From: Solirubrobacterales bacterium
Lineage (GTDB): Bacteria > Actinomycetota > Thermoleophilia > Solirubrobacterales > 70-9
Direction: 5' to 3'
Assembly (NCBI GenBank): GCA_023958085.1
Contig: JAMLGI010000012.1
Location: 1-55,469, forward strand
Length of the DNA stretch: 55,469 nt
A model generated the notes under the pieces. The model ran no database searches, was not told the origin of the DNA, and saw only the letters and a program-made list of their open reading frames with translations. Shown here one piece after another: positions 27,144-36,500 of this stretch. Each line of letters starts with the position of its first letter. The stretch's first letter is position 1. The position numbers and the translations under genes were made by a program.

Positions 27144-27545
27144 TCAGTCGGAGATCCAGTAGATGATGCGCTGTCGTCCACGGCTGCATTTTGCCTTGCC
27201 CCGGCCGGTACCCGTGGCCCACGATCGGCAGCGCCACTGACGGTAGGCCAGTCTGCTGCAGCGCGGCAGGTTGGTGCAGCGCAGGCGGTGAATCACTCTC
27301 TCTGCCGTCCGGCAGCCGACTCCCCGGGCCACGTAACGGTGAACGTTGAAGTTCAGATACCCGCAGCCCCGCCACCGGATCCGGTGGGAGATCCGGCGGA
27401 CGTCGTTCCCCGAGGTGGCCCCAGAGCAGGATGCCTCGGCCGGTGAGCAGTCGGCGACGCTCGGGCCGACGGTGCCGGCTGCGGCCGACCCCGGCGCGAG
27501 ACCGACCGCCAGAGCGGCCACCAGGACGATGATGACTCTTCTCAC
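27144..27545 (-). CDS. Small secreted cysteine-rich protein
   Basis: 133 residues from a GTG with AAGGAG upstream. A signal peptide ends near SAAAG; the mature part of about 110 residues is strongly basic and has eight cysteines, enough for four disulfides. No known family recognised. A role as an extracellular binding or antimicrobial protein would be speculation. It is the last gene before the integration site of the tRNA-Val element. Confidence 0.7.
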   Translation of the reverse strand: MRRVIIVLVAALAVGLAPGSAAAGTVGPSVADCSPAEASCSGATSGNDVRRISHRIRWRGCGYLNFNVHRYVARGVGCRTAERVIHRLRCTNLPRCSRLAYRQWRCRSWATGTGRGKAKCSRGRQRIIYWISD

Positions 27546-27608
27546 CCGTTGTCTCCTTCAAGGCGGTGGACGAAACCGAGTCCCGATCGTACCCCTCCCC
27601 GGGACCGA

Positions 27609-27652
27609 TGGGCGGTGACGGACTTGAACCGCCGGCATCCTGCGTGTAAAGC
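27609..27652 (-). other. Orphan 3' half of a tRNA-Val gene (attL of the integrated element)
   Basis: Read on the minus strand this gives the last part of the anticodon loop with TAC, a stem half GCAGG, variable loop, T arm with TTCAAGT and ACCGCCCA, but no 5' half. Joined to the 5' half of the intact tRNA-Val at 32232 it makes a complete 73-base tRNA. It shares the 14-base core CCTGCGTGTAAAGC (27639-27652) with the intact gene. Confidence 0.85.
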
Positions 27653-27709
27653 CCCCATGGTGACCAGAGTATGAGTCCGAATAGGTCAGTTTCGCACGGT
27701 AGAGCCAAG

Positions 27710-27759
27710 TTGAGTCGGCTGAGTCGGTCTCACTCGGCCTGAGTTGGCCTGGGTTGGTA
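27710..27759. repeat. Five tandem 10-bp repeats next to attL
   Basis: Units TTGAGTCGGC, TGAGTCGGTC, TCACTCGGCC, TGAGTTGGCC and TGGGTTGGTA follow with exact 10-base phasing, so they lie on one face of the helix. Position between the core site and the integrase gene suggests protein-binding sites for integrase or an accessory factor. Confidence 0.65.
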
Positions 27760-27774
27760 CATCCCGCGGTACAT
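27756..27774. promoter_or_regulatory. Putative integrase arm-type sites, left end
   Basis: GGTACAT occurs at 27756 and 27768, 12 bases apart. The identical arrangement recurs at the right end (32068 and 32080), as expected for arm-type binding sites of a tyrosine recombinase. Confidence 0.6.
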
Positions 27775-27853
27775 CGGGACCGATCGACCGGGGGTTGCGT
27801 AACGGCCCTGCCCGGCGTGTCCCATTCAGTCAGACCGGAAGGACGGTTTGGCA

Positions 27854-29222
27854 ATGAACGCGAATTCAGAACCGAAAGGTTCCCTCGTCGTCTACGAGAC
27901 CAAGGGCGGTACGCCTCGCTACCGGGCGAAGTGGCGAGACAGGAACGGTAGGCAATGCTCGCCGACGATCGGCCCGGCGTGGTTGACGAAGAAGGACGAA
28001 CGATGGATCCGACGAGCAGGCCGAGTTCAGCCGGGATATTTCAACGAGCAGCAGGCCTATCTACGGATGGCCGATCTGATCGCGGAACACGACGCATCGC
28101 TGCCACGACCAGGTGATCCGAAGCCGGTGCTATTCGGGGAGCTGGCCGACGCCTGGCTCGAATATCTGTCCCAGGGCGGCCGGGCCAAGCCCTCCACCCT
28201 GATCGACTACCGGATCATGATCGCTCGCCCCGGCCCCTGCGCCCGAGGAGGCGGCGAGCGCAAGGCCCGCATCATGCGCGAGTTTGCCGAACGAGAGGCC
28301 GCCGCGATCACGACCGGAGAGGTGGCTGCGTTCCTGGACCAGCTCGTAGTGGAGGGCCTTGGTGCACGCAACGTGAACCGGCACCGACAGACACTCCACG
28401 CCATCTTCGCCTTCGGCATGAGGCCGGGTACCTACGGACTGGCCAAGAACCCGGTCTCCGACACGGAGAAGCAGCGCGAGGACGGACCGGCAGCGATCGA
28501 CCCCTTCACCACCGAAGAACTGGCCGCGATCGAACGTGTGGCGAGGGAGGGACTACATCGCAAGCGACCGGAGGGCTTCTATGGCCCCACCGTTCACCGA
28601 GAGTGGCAGCGAATGAACGAACAGGACGCAGCGATCTTCATGCTGGCTGCCTACACCGGGCTTAGGCAAGGCGAGCTAAGAGCGCTCAGGTGGCGGCACA
28701 TCTTCCTGGCCGAGCAGCGGCTGTCGGTTGAAGAGGCGATATCGGGCGACGAGTTCTCCACCACCAAGAGTAGAAAGGTGCGATCGGTGCCCTTGGTGGA
28801 GGCAGCATGTGACCTCATCAGCGGGCTACGCGCAAGAGACTGGATGCTCGGGGACGGGGATCTTCTCTTCTGTGCCAATGACGGAAGCCCACGCCGGTGC
28901 CTCGGCGCTTCGCAGGAGGTTCAAGCAGGCCCAGAGGAAGGCCGGAGTACGAGAGCGGCGGTTCCATGATCTCCGCCACACCTTCGGCTCGATCGCGGTG
29001 CGACGGTTCGATCCAGTCACGGTTCAGCGACTCATGGGCCACGCCAACCTGAAGACAACGGAGCGCTACATGCACAGCCGACCACGCGCCGACGACGCCA
29101 CCCAACTTGCGGAGGCCTTTGCGTCGGACGGAGAACCCCGTCCGGAACCGGCGAGACCCAGGCCCTTCTCGCACAAGGGCACCGGTTCGAGCTTTCGGCT
29201 GAAAGCGAAGATCAGCAAGTAA
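27854..29222 (+). pseudogene. Tyrosine-type site-specific integrase, frameshifted
   Basis: The first frame runs to about 28890 with an N-terminal arm-binding domain (PRYRAKWRDRNGRQ), a SAM-like core-binding domain and the catalytic arginine in TGLRQGELRAL. The second frame carries HDLRHTFGS and MGHANLKTTERYMH, holding the His-Arg-His/Tyr residues. The switch lies near 28885-28905 (CACGCCGGTGCCTCG); two missing bases or one extra would explain it. All catalytic residues survive across the two frames. GGAAGGA precedes both the ATG at 27854 and a TTG at 27848. Confidence 0.88.
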
Positions 29223-29273
29223 TCGGTACCCATCCCTGACCCATAATTTGCCCCTTCCGGCATCTCCCGCCGC

Positions 29274-29279
29274 TACCAT
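29274..29279 (+). promoter_or_regulatory. -10 box of a leaderless transcript (TACCAT, 6 bases before ATG)
   Basis: TACCAT, GGACAC, then ATG at 29286 of the antitoxin remnant. Confidence 0.45.
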
Positions 29280-29285
29280 GGACAC

Positions 29286-29532
29286 ATGACGGCCAAGGAA
29301 CAACTGCGCGAGCACGTCGAGGCGCTGAGCGAAGACGACGCGGCAAGGTGCTGCGCGCGTGCTGATTCAGCAGCTGGGCGATGGCGATCCCTGGTACCCA
29401 CCCGGACGTGGCACCCCTCAGCGAAGAATCCTTCAGCCCCGAGGACCAGGCACTGATCCAGGAGGGCAGGGAAGACGCGCCGAGGCAGGCCGAACCGTCA
29501 GCCTGGAAGAACTGCAGGCCAAGTACGGGTGA
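29286..29532 (+). pseudogene. Antitoxin of a RelE/ParE-type toxin-antitoxin pair, frameshifted
   Basis: The pieces line up in order across three frames: MTAKEQLREHVEALSEDDAAR, then LSEESFSPEDQALIQEG, then AGRTVSLEELQAKYG and a stop at 29530-29532. The last segment is the classic end of antitoxins of this group. At least four single-base losses (for example in AAGGTGCTG and GACGCGCCGAG) would have to be restored to read through. The stop overlaps the start GTG of the toxin gene, as in a functional pair. Confidence 0.7.
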
Positions 29533-29788
29533 GCCCCAGCACCTGGAGGTCGAGTTCGCAAGACGCGCCGAGCGTGACCGCGACGCCGACCCACCGGTGG
29601 CAGCGGGTACTGGTCGCGATCGCCAGCCTCGGCGAATCACATCGTCATCCTGCCTCCAAGCCCCTCGCGGGAAGAAGCGAATGGCGGCTGCGGGTCGGTG
29701 ACTGGCGGGTCATCTTCGAACGAGACCCCAAAGCCGAGGCCGTCAGGATCATCAAGTCCTGCCACGCGGCCGCGCCTACGAACGGTAG
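29529..29788 (+). pseudogene. RelE/ParE-type toxin, frameshifted
   Basis: Fragments in order are EFARRAERD, then RVLVAIASLGE and GRSEWRLRVGDWRVIFERD, then, in a further frame, VLPRGRAYER and a stop at 29786-29788. These match the RelE/ParE endoribonuclease fold, including the basic C-terminal VLPRGRAY. One base is missing in AAGTCCTG (near 29755), and another break lies near 29595. As written no functional toxin can be made. Overlap with the antitoxin is GTGA. Confidence 0.7.
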
Positions 29789-30065
29789 ACAGCCACGTAA
29801 GCCCGCCAATCTGATCGCATGGTGAGCCCGCTTCAAGGAAGGTGAATTTATCGCTCCTCAGCACCACTTTTCCCCAATGCCATCCCCCTTCCACACAGTA
29901 TCACCAGAACATATGTTCGTATATATGGGTAGGTAACGGCACCTGCTGAGCCACTTCGATTGCGCACGTCGAATGACGACTACGGCGGGGCCCGTTCCGT
30001 TTCTCCGGATGACGCTCGGATTCGGGACGCCCCTGGCGGTGCCATGAGACCTCCGTGTTCCGGCC

Positions 30066-30071
30066 TAGACT
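30066..30071 (+). promoter_or_regulatory. -10 box of a leaderless transcript (TAGACT, 6 bases before ATG)
   Basis: TAGACT, AGGCGC, then ATG at 30078; same geometry as host genes outside the element. Confidence 0.55.
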
Positions 30072-30077
30072 AGGCGC

Positions 30078-30971
30078 ATGCCTTTTAGTGCCCAGATTTA
30101 CCCGCTTCTGATTTCTTCGCCGAGTGATGTGAACGCCGACGCTGACATCGCTATCGAAGCAACTCTGCGCTGGAACGTCATATATGGACGGCAGTTCAAT
30201 TCGTCCGTGATGCCGCTTCACTGGACGCGCCATGTGGCCGCCGAGTATGGCGTTCGACCCCAGGAATCCATAAACAATCAGCTTGTTGAGGAAGCCGAGA
30301 TAGTGATCGCACTCTTCTGGCACCGACTGGGTTCTGACACTGGGAAGTCGGATTCCGGAACTATTGAAGAGATCGAGGAAGCGCACGATCGAGGCGCCCA
30401 TGTTGCGGTTCTGCGATGCAGGCGCGACATTCCGTCAGACGACCTCGATGCCGAACAGGCCAGCAAGCTGGATTCCTATCTTCTAGGGCTGCGAGACAAA
30501 GCACTCGTTCTCGACTACGAAGATGACAACGGGCTCAGGCAACATGTGGAGACGATCTTGACCCGAGCCGTCAGTGCTTCATCCGCACAAGCTAAAGCTG
30601 AAGCCACGGTCGCCGCCCCATCCAGTGAGATACAGCCAGCGGCTCAGGTTTGGCCGGGACTGGAACGGCGTGAAGCGGTCAAAACCGACTCGAAAGGTCG
30701 GGTGAAGACAGAGAATCGTTGGTTTCTCAAGCTTTCGAATACCGGAACGGAGCCAGCAAAGCACGTGAAGTATGTGCTCGAGCCCGATGGCGAAGGAGAA
30801 ATACCACACGATCTTGGAGACGACCGCGAGCTGGAGTCGCTCCCGCCAGAAGGTGAGTCAGAGACTCAGCTCTATCTCCACTCCGGGGTTGCCTCTCAGG
30901 TCCGCTGCACCGTTACCTGGGAGGATTCCGGCAGGGAGCAGCGAGGCGTCGGACTTCTCCGATTCTTTTAG
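30078..30971 (+). CDS. DUF4062-like protein with C-terminal beta domain, possible defence effector
   Basis: 297 residues, intact. Residues of about 6-160 show the signature of DUF4062/TIR-like nucleotide-handling domains: ISSPSDV at 12-18, a PQ..IN.QLV segment at 61-70, FWHRLGSDTG at 80-89 and SGTIEEIEEA at 93-102. After a flexible linker, residues of about 195-297 form a beta-rich Ig-like module (WFLKLSNTGTEPAKHV). Related N-terminal domains are common in STAND-type and other immune proteins, usually as sensing or signalling modules. It is the only intact large gene of the tRNA-Val element. No enzyme active site can be named with confidence. Confidence 0.65.
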   Translation: MPFSAQIYPLLISSPSDVNADADIAIEATLRWNVIYGRQFNSSVMPLHWTRHVAAEYGVRPQESINNQLVEEAEIVIALFWHRLGSDTGKSDSGTIEEIEEAHDRGAHVAVLRCRRDIPSDDLDAEQASKLDSYLLGLRDKALVLDYEDDNGLRQHVETILTRAVSASSAQAKAEATVAAPSSEIQPAAQVWPGLERREAVKTDSKGRVKTENRWFLKLSNTGTEPAKHVKYVLEPDGEGEIPHDLGDDRELESLPPEGESETQLYLHSGVASQVRCTVTWEDSGREQRGVGLLRFF

Positions 30972-31025
30972 TTATGCGACCACAGGTCTCTGGAGAAACG
31001 CGACCCGAAGGCTCAGTTCGGATCC

Positions 31026-31262
31026 TCAATATTTATTGACGGTGGTGACGGTGCCATCGACAAAGATCAACTGATACACGTTGTCCGTTAGGTCGTAGTA
31101 CCAGATCACGCCAACGCCAGAAATATCCTGATCCCGGTCAGGCGGTCCGAGTGTCTGCCTTACCTCATCGGAAGTCATTCCCAGCACGTCCTTGGTGGGC
31201 AAATACTTTGACTTCGCTTTGAAGATCTCATTCGACTCGACAAGTTGGGCCATGAATTTCAA
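31026..31262 (-). CDS. Small protein with SmpA/BamE-like fold, possibly N-terminally truncated
   Basis: 78 residues from a TTG. The pattern VLGMTSDEVRQTLGPPD followed by VIWYYDL and YQLIFVDGTV is that of the SmpA/OmlA (BamE) helix-strand fold also found in small lipoproteins. No signal peptide is present in this frame. An overlapping upstream frame (31438-31259) encodes 59 residues with KEFMKRFGRKYPKATS, which could be the original N-terminal part, separated by a frameshift. Function unknown. Confidence 0.5.
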   Translation of the reverse strand: MKFMAQLVESNEIFKAKSKYLPTKDVLGMTSDEVRQTLGPPDRDQDISGVGVIWYYDLTDNVYQLIFVDGTVTTVNKY

Positions 31263-31424
31263 CGCTTGCTGAAGCGTTTGTCCTGTGTCGATGGAAGCAA
31301 AGTCCCGCTCATAGAGCTGTCGTTAGCCTGGGCCTTCGGCGCCCTGCTGGTGGCCTTCGGGTACTTGCGCCCAAACCGCTTCATGAATTCCTTGGTGACT
31401 GCTGCCCTCGCCGCACCATCGAGG

Positions 31425-31943
31425 TTACGCCACTTCATCTCCGATCCAGCGAGCAGGTCCGCCGTAGTCGCATTGGCCGTTGCTCACCATCGTTTTCATC
31501 ACTGGCGGGCATTGGACCGGACTCAGACTCAAGCGAGCCATCATCGCTCGGAGATCGACGCAGGTCTCAAGAGCATCAACGGCTTCAGCGGGGAGGTCAT
31601 TCGAATAGGAGACGGTGGCCGTGGGAGTTCTTGAGATCTTCGAGACAAAACCGTTCTCGCGGTCAAAATCGGGATCCTGAACGAGCCGCGTCATTCTTTC
31701 TGATCGGTAGAAGGAGATCACAACTCGATGTCTCTTTTGAGGGAAATGGGTAGTAGCCGATCAGGTCGGCCTGAGACTTACCTACATCAGTTGACTCTGC
31801 TCGATCGATCCTAAGATCGGTCTCATCGAGACACTCGGCGACAGTGGCTGGAGTAACCGCTCGGGCGAGTACCATCGTGATCAGTGCCGCATCCGGCCAG
31901 CACCAGCCGAGAGCGACGGCCAAAGTCCCCAGTAAAAGCGCAT
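31425..31943 (-). pseudogene. Small secreted protein of unknown function, frameshifted
   Basis: ATG at 31943 has a strong AAGGAGG site. Adding one G to the run in TACTGGGGACTT yields a signal peptide (MRFYWGTLAVALGW) running into DAALITMVLA, then LDETDLRIDRAES. A second shift near 31735 leads to VISFYRSERMTRLVQD and a stop at 31425. The rebuilt protein is about 170 residues, exported, with no family recognised. The good ribosome site suggests it was recently functional. Confidence 0.5.
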
Positions 31944-32067
31944 CGATTCCTCCTTGACGAGCGACACGCTCCAGCCTAGCGGACCGTGAGGTGAACTAAG
32001 AGGCGGTTCGCGGCGGTTCAGCCCATCGGAATCATCGATCCCGCAGCGAAGACGACTACCTATCACC

Positions 32068-32086
32068 GGTACATTCCGTGGTACAT
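32068..32086. promoter_or_regulatory. Putative integrase arm-type sites, right end
   Basis: GGTACAT at 32068 and 32080 with 12-base spacing, followed by CG as at the left end. It lies about 104 bases inside the attR core. Bases 31944-32160 hold nothing else I can identify. Confidence 0.6.
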
Positions 32087-32160
32087 CGAAAGCGCGGTGC
32101 CGCCGCGAGCGCGCGCCGTGGAGGGCGCGCTTTCGGCGGCTGAGCGTCAATCAGGCTGGA

Positions 32161-32232
32161 TGGGCGGTACTGGGCTCGAACCAGTGATCCCTGCGTGTAA
32201 AGCAGGCGCTCTACCAACTGAGCTAACCGCCC
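32161..32232 (-). tRNA. tRNA-Val (TAC)
   Basis: 72 bases, complete cloverleaf on the minus strand: acceptor GGGCGGT/ACCGCCC, anticodon loop TTTACAC giving TAC, T arm ACTGG-TTCGAGC-CCAGT, discriminator A, no encoded CCA. The variable loop is four bases, one shorter than in the orphan half at 27609. Its 3' half was apparently supplied by the integrated element. Confidence 0.93.
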
Positions 32233-32280
32233 GTAAGGGTGGTTATGCCTTCTGTCGGGTTCCCCAGGTAGTGCCGCGGG

Positions 32281-33103
32281 TCAGCCCGGGACCGGAACGC
32301 AGGTCAGATCCTTTCCGCTGACCGGGACCACTCCGGATGGCGGCATGGGTGCCTTCGGCTTCGCCTTGCGCCCGTCTGTCGGGGCAAGGTGGGTGCGGAA
32401 GAATCAGGCTGATCGCATCTCTGGGCACGTATCGAGTTGTCAGATCGAGGCTGCCGGTGATCATCGGGTAGAGGGTCGCGTACGGCCAGGTGGGTCTGGC
32501 AGCGGCGATCTGCGGGGCAAGCGTCTGGAGGTCACTGAAGGTGAGGTGCTTCGCTCCGGTGAGCTCCAGGCCAGTTTCCGGCTGATGGGCATTTACGAAC
32601 CAGCGGCAGGACTTGTCCTGCTGGCAGCTCGCGGGTCCGTACGTTGACCAGGTTGACCAGCTCTGGCTCCGAGATCTGCTTCGACTCAAGTGGAGTTCCG
32701 AACTGACCGTCAACCAGCTCCCCGCCGGGGAACTCGACCGTGAAAGCGTCGGAGGTGTGATCGACCGAGGCGACGGTAAAGAGCCCCGGCTGGCCAGGTC
32801 TGCAAACCAGCGACGTGTAGACCGCCCGGTCTGGGGTGCAGGCATGTGAGAAGCGAACCAGAGGCGAGCGCCGCATCATCACCACCCCGCCCTCACACAT
32901 CCGGGTGTTGGCCGAAACCGGCCGGACGCGAGCTGATCGACCAGCTCAAACGACCGGGTGCCGACCCTGGACTTGCCGGTGAGTGGCGGAATACTCAACT
33001 CCAGGGAGTCTTGCGCCGCGGCCTGTCCCGAGGGAGCAACCAGCAGGCCGGCAACGACCACCGCCACCGGGAGCACAAAGCCCAATTTCCATCTCCCCGC
33101 CAT
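32281..33103 (-). pseudogene. Secreted alpha/beta-hydrolase (PAF-acetylhydrolase-like esterase), degraded
   Basis: The N-terminus from 33103 has a signal peptide (LPVAVVVAGLLVAPSGQAAAQ) and LTGKSRVGTRSFELVDQ. Later frames give FADLASRG, SVDHTSDAFTVEFPGG, LELTGAKHLTFSDLQ and AFF-like ...FFRTHLAPTDG before a stop at 32281. These follow the order of secreted PAF-AH-like esterases. At least four frame changes occur and the total is much shorter than the roughly 400 residues usual for the family, so part of the middle is missing. The GHSxG nucleophile region is not intact (FSHACTPDR). Confidence 0.65.
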
Positions 33104-33355
33104 TTGATCAACCTAGCGCCGGGACCAACCGGGACATTTGTCGCGATTTTGCGGACTCGGGGGCGAGTTTCTGCCCGAGGCTTCAAGATGAACCGTTGTT
33201 GGACACTCCGAAGGAACCTCTCGAATCATGGCCCGATCCACACCCATCCAGAACGAGAATCGCACCACGATCAAGCTCAAGACGCGGGCCAGCCGGACCG
33301 TGAACGGACCGAGGAGCTGATCGAGGTCGCGTCGCCACGGACCAGGGAGGGTCAG

Positions 33356-33583
33356 ATGAACCAGTTGATCGAACTGGTCCAGGAGCGGTTCCCGGGAGCC
33401 GAACTCCGGGTTTTCCATGACGGGGCCGGTTCATTTACCAGGGACGACCTTCACGTGGTTGCGGTCACCAAGATCCCCTCGAAGTACCCAGTGACCACCG
33501 CCGGGCGTGGACGACCGGGGCGAAGGAAGACGGTGCGACGAGTCAGCTCCGTCTCACTGCCTGAGCGGCCTTCCACCCGGTGA
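33356..33583 (+). CDS. Small protein translationally coupled to the restriction-modification gene
   Basis: 75 residues. The ATG at 33356 has GGGAGG five bases upstream, and its stop overlaps the GTG of the restriction-modification gene in a GTGA junction, both signs of a real gene. N-terminal MNQLIELVQERFPGAELRVF and DDLHVVAVTKIPSKY precede a basic tail. No family recognised; a controller or accessory of the restriction system is one possibility. The upstream frame is open further (ERTEELIEVASPRTREG), so the gene may once have been longer. Confidence 0.5.
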   Translation: MNQLIELVQERFPGAELRVFHDGAGSFTRDDLHVVAVTKIPSKYPVTTAGRGRPGRRKTVRRVSSVSLPERPSTR

Positions 33584-36500
33584 ACTCCTCCGAGGGACAG
33601 CTCGGTCTGCCCGGCATGGGGGTAGAGAACCGCAGCCTGTTCAGCGAACACTTCCTTGACGATCGCTTGCCGGAGTGGGGTGAGTTCCAGCAGATTGATC
33701 CCGCATCGATCGCCAACCAGCTCGGAAAGATCTGGGAGCAGGAACGCGGGACCATTGCCTCCGCCAACGAGTCCCAGACCGAAGACAGGCTGGGTGAAGC
33801 CGCTTCTCGAACTGCTCGGTTTCGAGCGTATGGTCCAACCGAACAGTCGACTCGAAGCGGTCGCCGGATCCCGGACTACGCACTGTTTACGTCACTTGAC
33901 GACCGTCAGGCCTCGGAGAAAGCGGAGGGGTTGGGCCGATTCGAGCGTGCCGTCGCTCTGGCGGAAGTAAAGCGTTCTCGATCGCGCTCGACAAACGAAG
34001 CGCCGGAGCGGGACCACAGAGCCCCGAAGCCCAGGTACTCGACTACATGTGGCGTACCCGGGTGCGATGGGCGATCCTCACCAACGGCAAGGAGTGGCGG
34101 CTCTACGGCCAGGCCGGCGACCTGGTCGAGGCGGCACATCTGAGCATTCCCGATCTGCCCGGGTTAATCGAATCCGGCGATCCGGAAGAGCTGCGCTACT
34201 TTCTCGCTTTCTTCGGTGCTGCCTCGTTCCGGCCCGACGAATCGGGAACCTGCTTTCTCGACCGGGTGCTGGCCGAGAGCGAGGCCGGTGCTCGCCGAAT
34301 CGGAGACTCGCTTCGCGACCAGATGTTCAACGCTGTGCCGAGGATTGCTTCCGGTCTGATCGGCGAGGAGGAGCGGACCGATGCCACCCTGGAGGAAGGT
34401 TTCTCCAACGCGCTGGTGGTGCTCTACCGGATCCTGTTCTGCCTCTACGCCGAGTCACGGGGGCTGCTTCCGGTGGATAACCGTCGCTACCTGACCTACA
34501 GTCTGCGGGAGCAGCGGGACCGGGTGAACCGGGAGAGCGGCGGATCGATGCGTTCGAACCGCTTCTACAACGACCTGGAGATTCTGTTCAGTCTGGTCGA
34601 TGAGGGCGACCCGGACCTGGGGATCAACCAGTACAACGGCGGACTCTTCTCCGGAGGAACGGCATCCATGGCTGACCGGGCGTTCGGTTCCCGACCCGCT
34701 GATGAGGGAGGCGCTCCTGGCGCTCTACACGGTCGATGGCGAGGCGATCGACTACCGTGACCTCTCGATCCGCACCTCGGCACGATGTACGAGAACTGCT
34801 CGAGCACCGGCTCGCGGTCGAGGACGGTGAGATCGTCCTCGCTGCGCCGCCGGGCGCCACGAGGTCGGGTCTTACTTCACCCCCGAGCCGATCGTTGACG
34901 ATCGTCGAACGAACCAGACTCTCGACCCGCTGCACAAGGCCGAACCGCCGCCCGGCTCCGCGAGGCCGGAGTATCGGCGAAGCCGCCCGCGAGGAAGTTC
35001 CTCAAGACCACCGTCTGCGACCCGGCGATGGGCAGCGGGCACTTCCTGGTCTCCGCCGCGACCTACATCTCCAGGTTCATCGCCACCGAGCCCTCGCAGG
35101 AGGGGGTCGAGATCGACGAACTCGCAATCCACCGACAGGTGACCGAACGCTGCCTCTACGGGGTGGATCTGAACCCGATGGCGGTTGAACTCGCCCGGTT
35201 GGCGATGTGGCTGATCACGGTGGACGGCACCAGGCCACTCACCTTCCTGAGTGAACCTGCGGTCCGGCAACTCGCTGGTCGGGGCCGACGTTGACGATCT
35301 CCGCAGCGACATCCTTTTTGACCAGCGCCTGACCACCGAGATCGCCCAGATGATCGCGGCGACCGGCGAGATCCGGGCGACCCCGAGCGACCGGGCGGAC
35401 GAAGTCCACGACAAGGAGGAACTGGCCCGTGAGTCCGGATCCTCAGGGACGAACTCGAGGTGCTGGCCGACGAGTCGATCGGACGCTACTTCCCGGACGG
35501 GCCGGATCACCCGTTCCACTGGGAGCTCAGCTTCCCGGAGGTCTTCTTCGAGGATGACGGGAGCCCGGGCACGGGACTCGGTTTCGACGCAATCGTCGGC
35601 AATCCGCCATACGTACGGATCCAGGAACTCGGCCGGGAGATTGCTGACTACTGCCGGAACCGGTTCGCCTCAGCCCACGGCAGCTTCGATCTCTACATCG
35701 TCTTCATCGAACGGTCCTTCGGGCTGCTGGCCAGCTCGAGTAGCTCGGCTTCATCGTGCCGAACAAGTTCCTCAAGCTCGAATCCGGCTCGAAACTGCGG
35801 GCACTGCTCGCCTCCGGGGGACTGGTGGACGAGGTGGTTGACTTCGGCGACACCCAGGTCTTCGCGGGCGCAACCAACTACACATGCATCCTCGGCCTCA
35901 GCCCGGAACCGGCGGCCGAGGTCGCCTACTCGCGAGTGAAGGACCCGGGACGGACCCCCTGTAGAGGCGATATCGACCGAGCCGAAGCCAGAGCACTTCC
36001 CGACTTCGGATCTGAGTGAAGAGCCCTGGGTACTGGTGCCGGCCCGCGAGCGGTCGATCATTGAGACTGCCCGGTCCGGAGCCATCCAATTGAGCGAAGC
36101 CGTCGACGCGATCTTCACGGGGCTCCAGACCAGCGCCGACCCGATCTACATCGTCGAGGACCGCGGCCCGGGGCCGAACGGCCGCCGGGTCTACTCGAAG
36201 GAGTCCGGACGGGAGCTGGAGCTGGAACCCGACCTGCTCCATCGGCTGGCCAGCGGCGGGGACATCGACCGCTGGGCGATCAGGCCGCTGGGTGACCTGC
36301 TGATCTTCCCCTACAGACGGGGTGAGAACGAACAGATGCGACTGCTCACTCCGGAGGAACTCGCCGCCCTGCCGCTGACCGCCGCCTATCTGGGGGAACA
36401 CGAAGAGAAGCTGCGCGGTCGCGAAAGCAAGAAGATGGATCACGACAGCTGGTACGGATACGTGTACCCCAAGAGCCTCGGGCTCCATGACAAGCCGAAG

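Larger units (their letters stand above)
27639..32203. mobile_element. Integrative element of about 4.6 kb in tRNA-Val
   Basis: Bounded by direct copies of CCTGCGTGTAAAGC at 27639-27652 and 32190-32203, both in the anticodon region of tRNA-Val. It carries a tyrosine integrase next to the left end, paired GGTACAT motifs near both ends, a toxin-antitoxin pair, a DUF4062-like gene and small genes. Base composition in 29.9-32.0 kb is visibly less G/C-rich than the flanks. The integrase is frameshifted, so the element is probably fixed unless that lesion is an error. Confidence 0.85.

Noticed and set aside
33228-33320. 30-codon frame MARSTPIQNENR before the small restriction-linked gene
   Set aside because: No ribosome site and it stops early; it may be a remnant, but the evidence is too thin to call.
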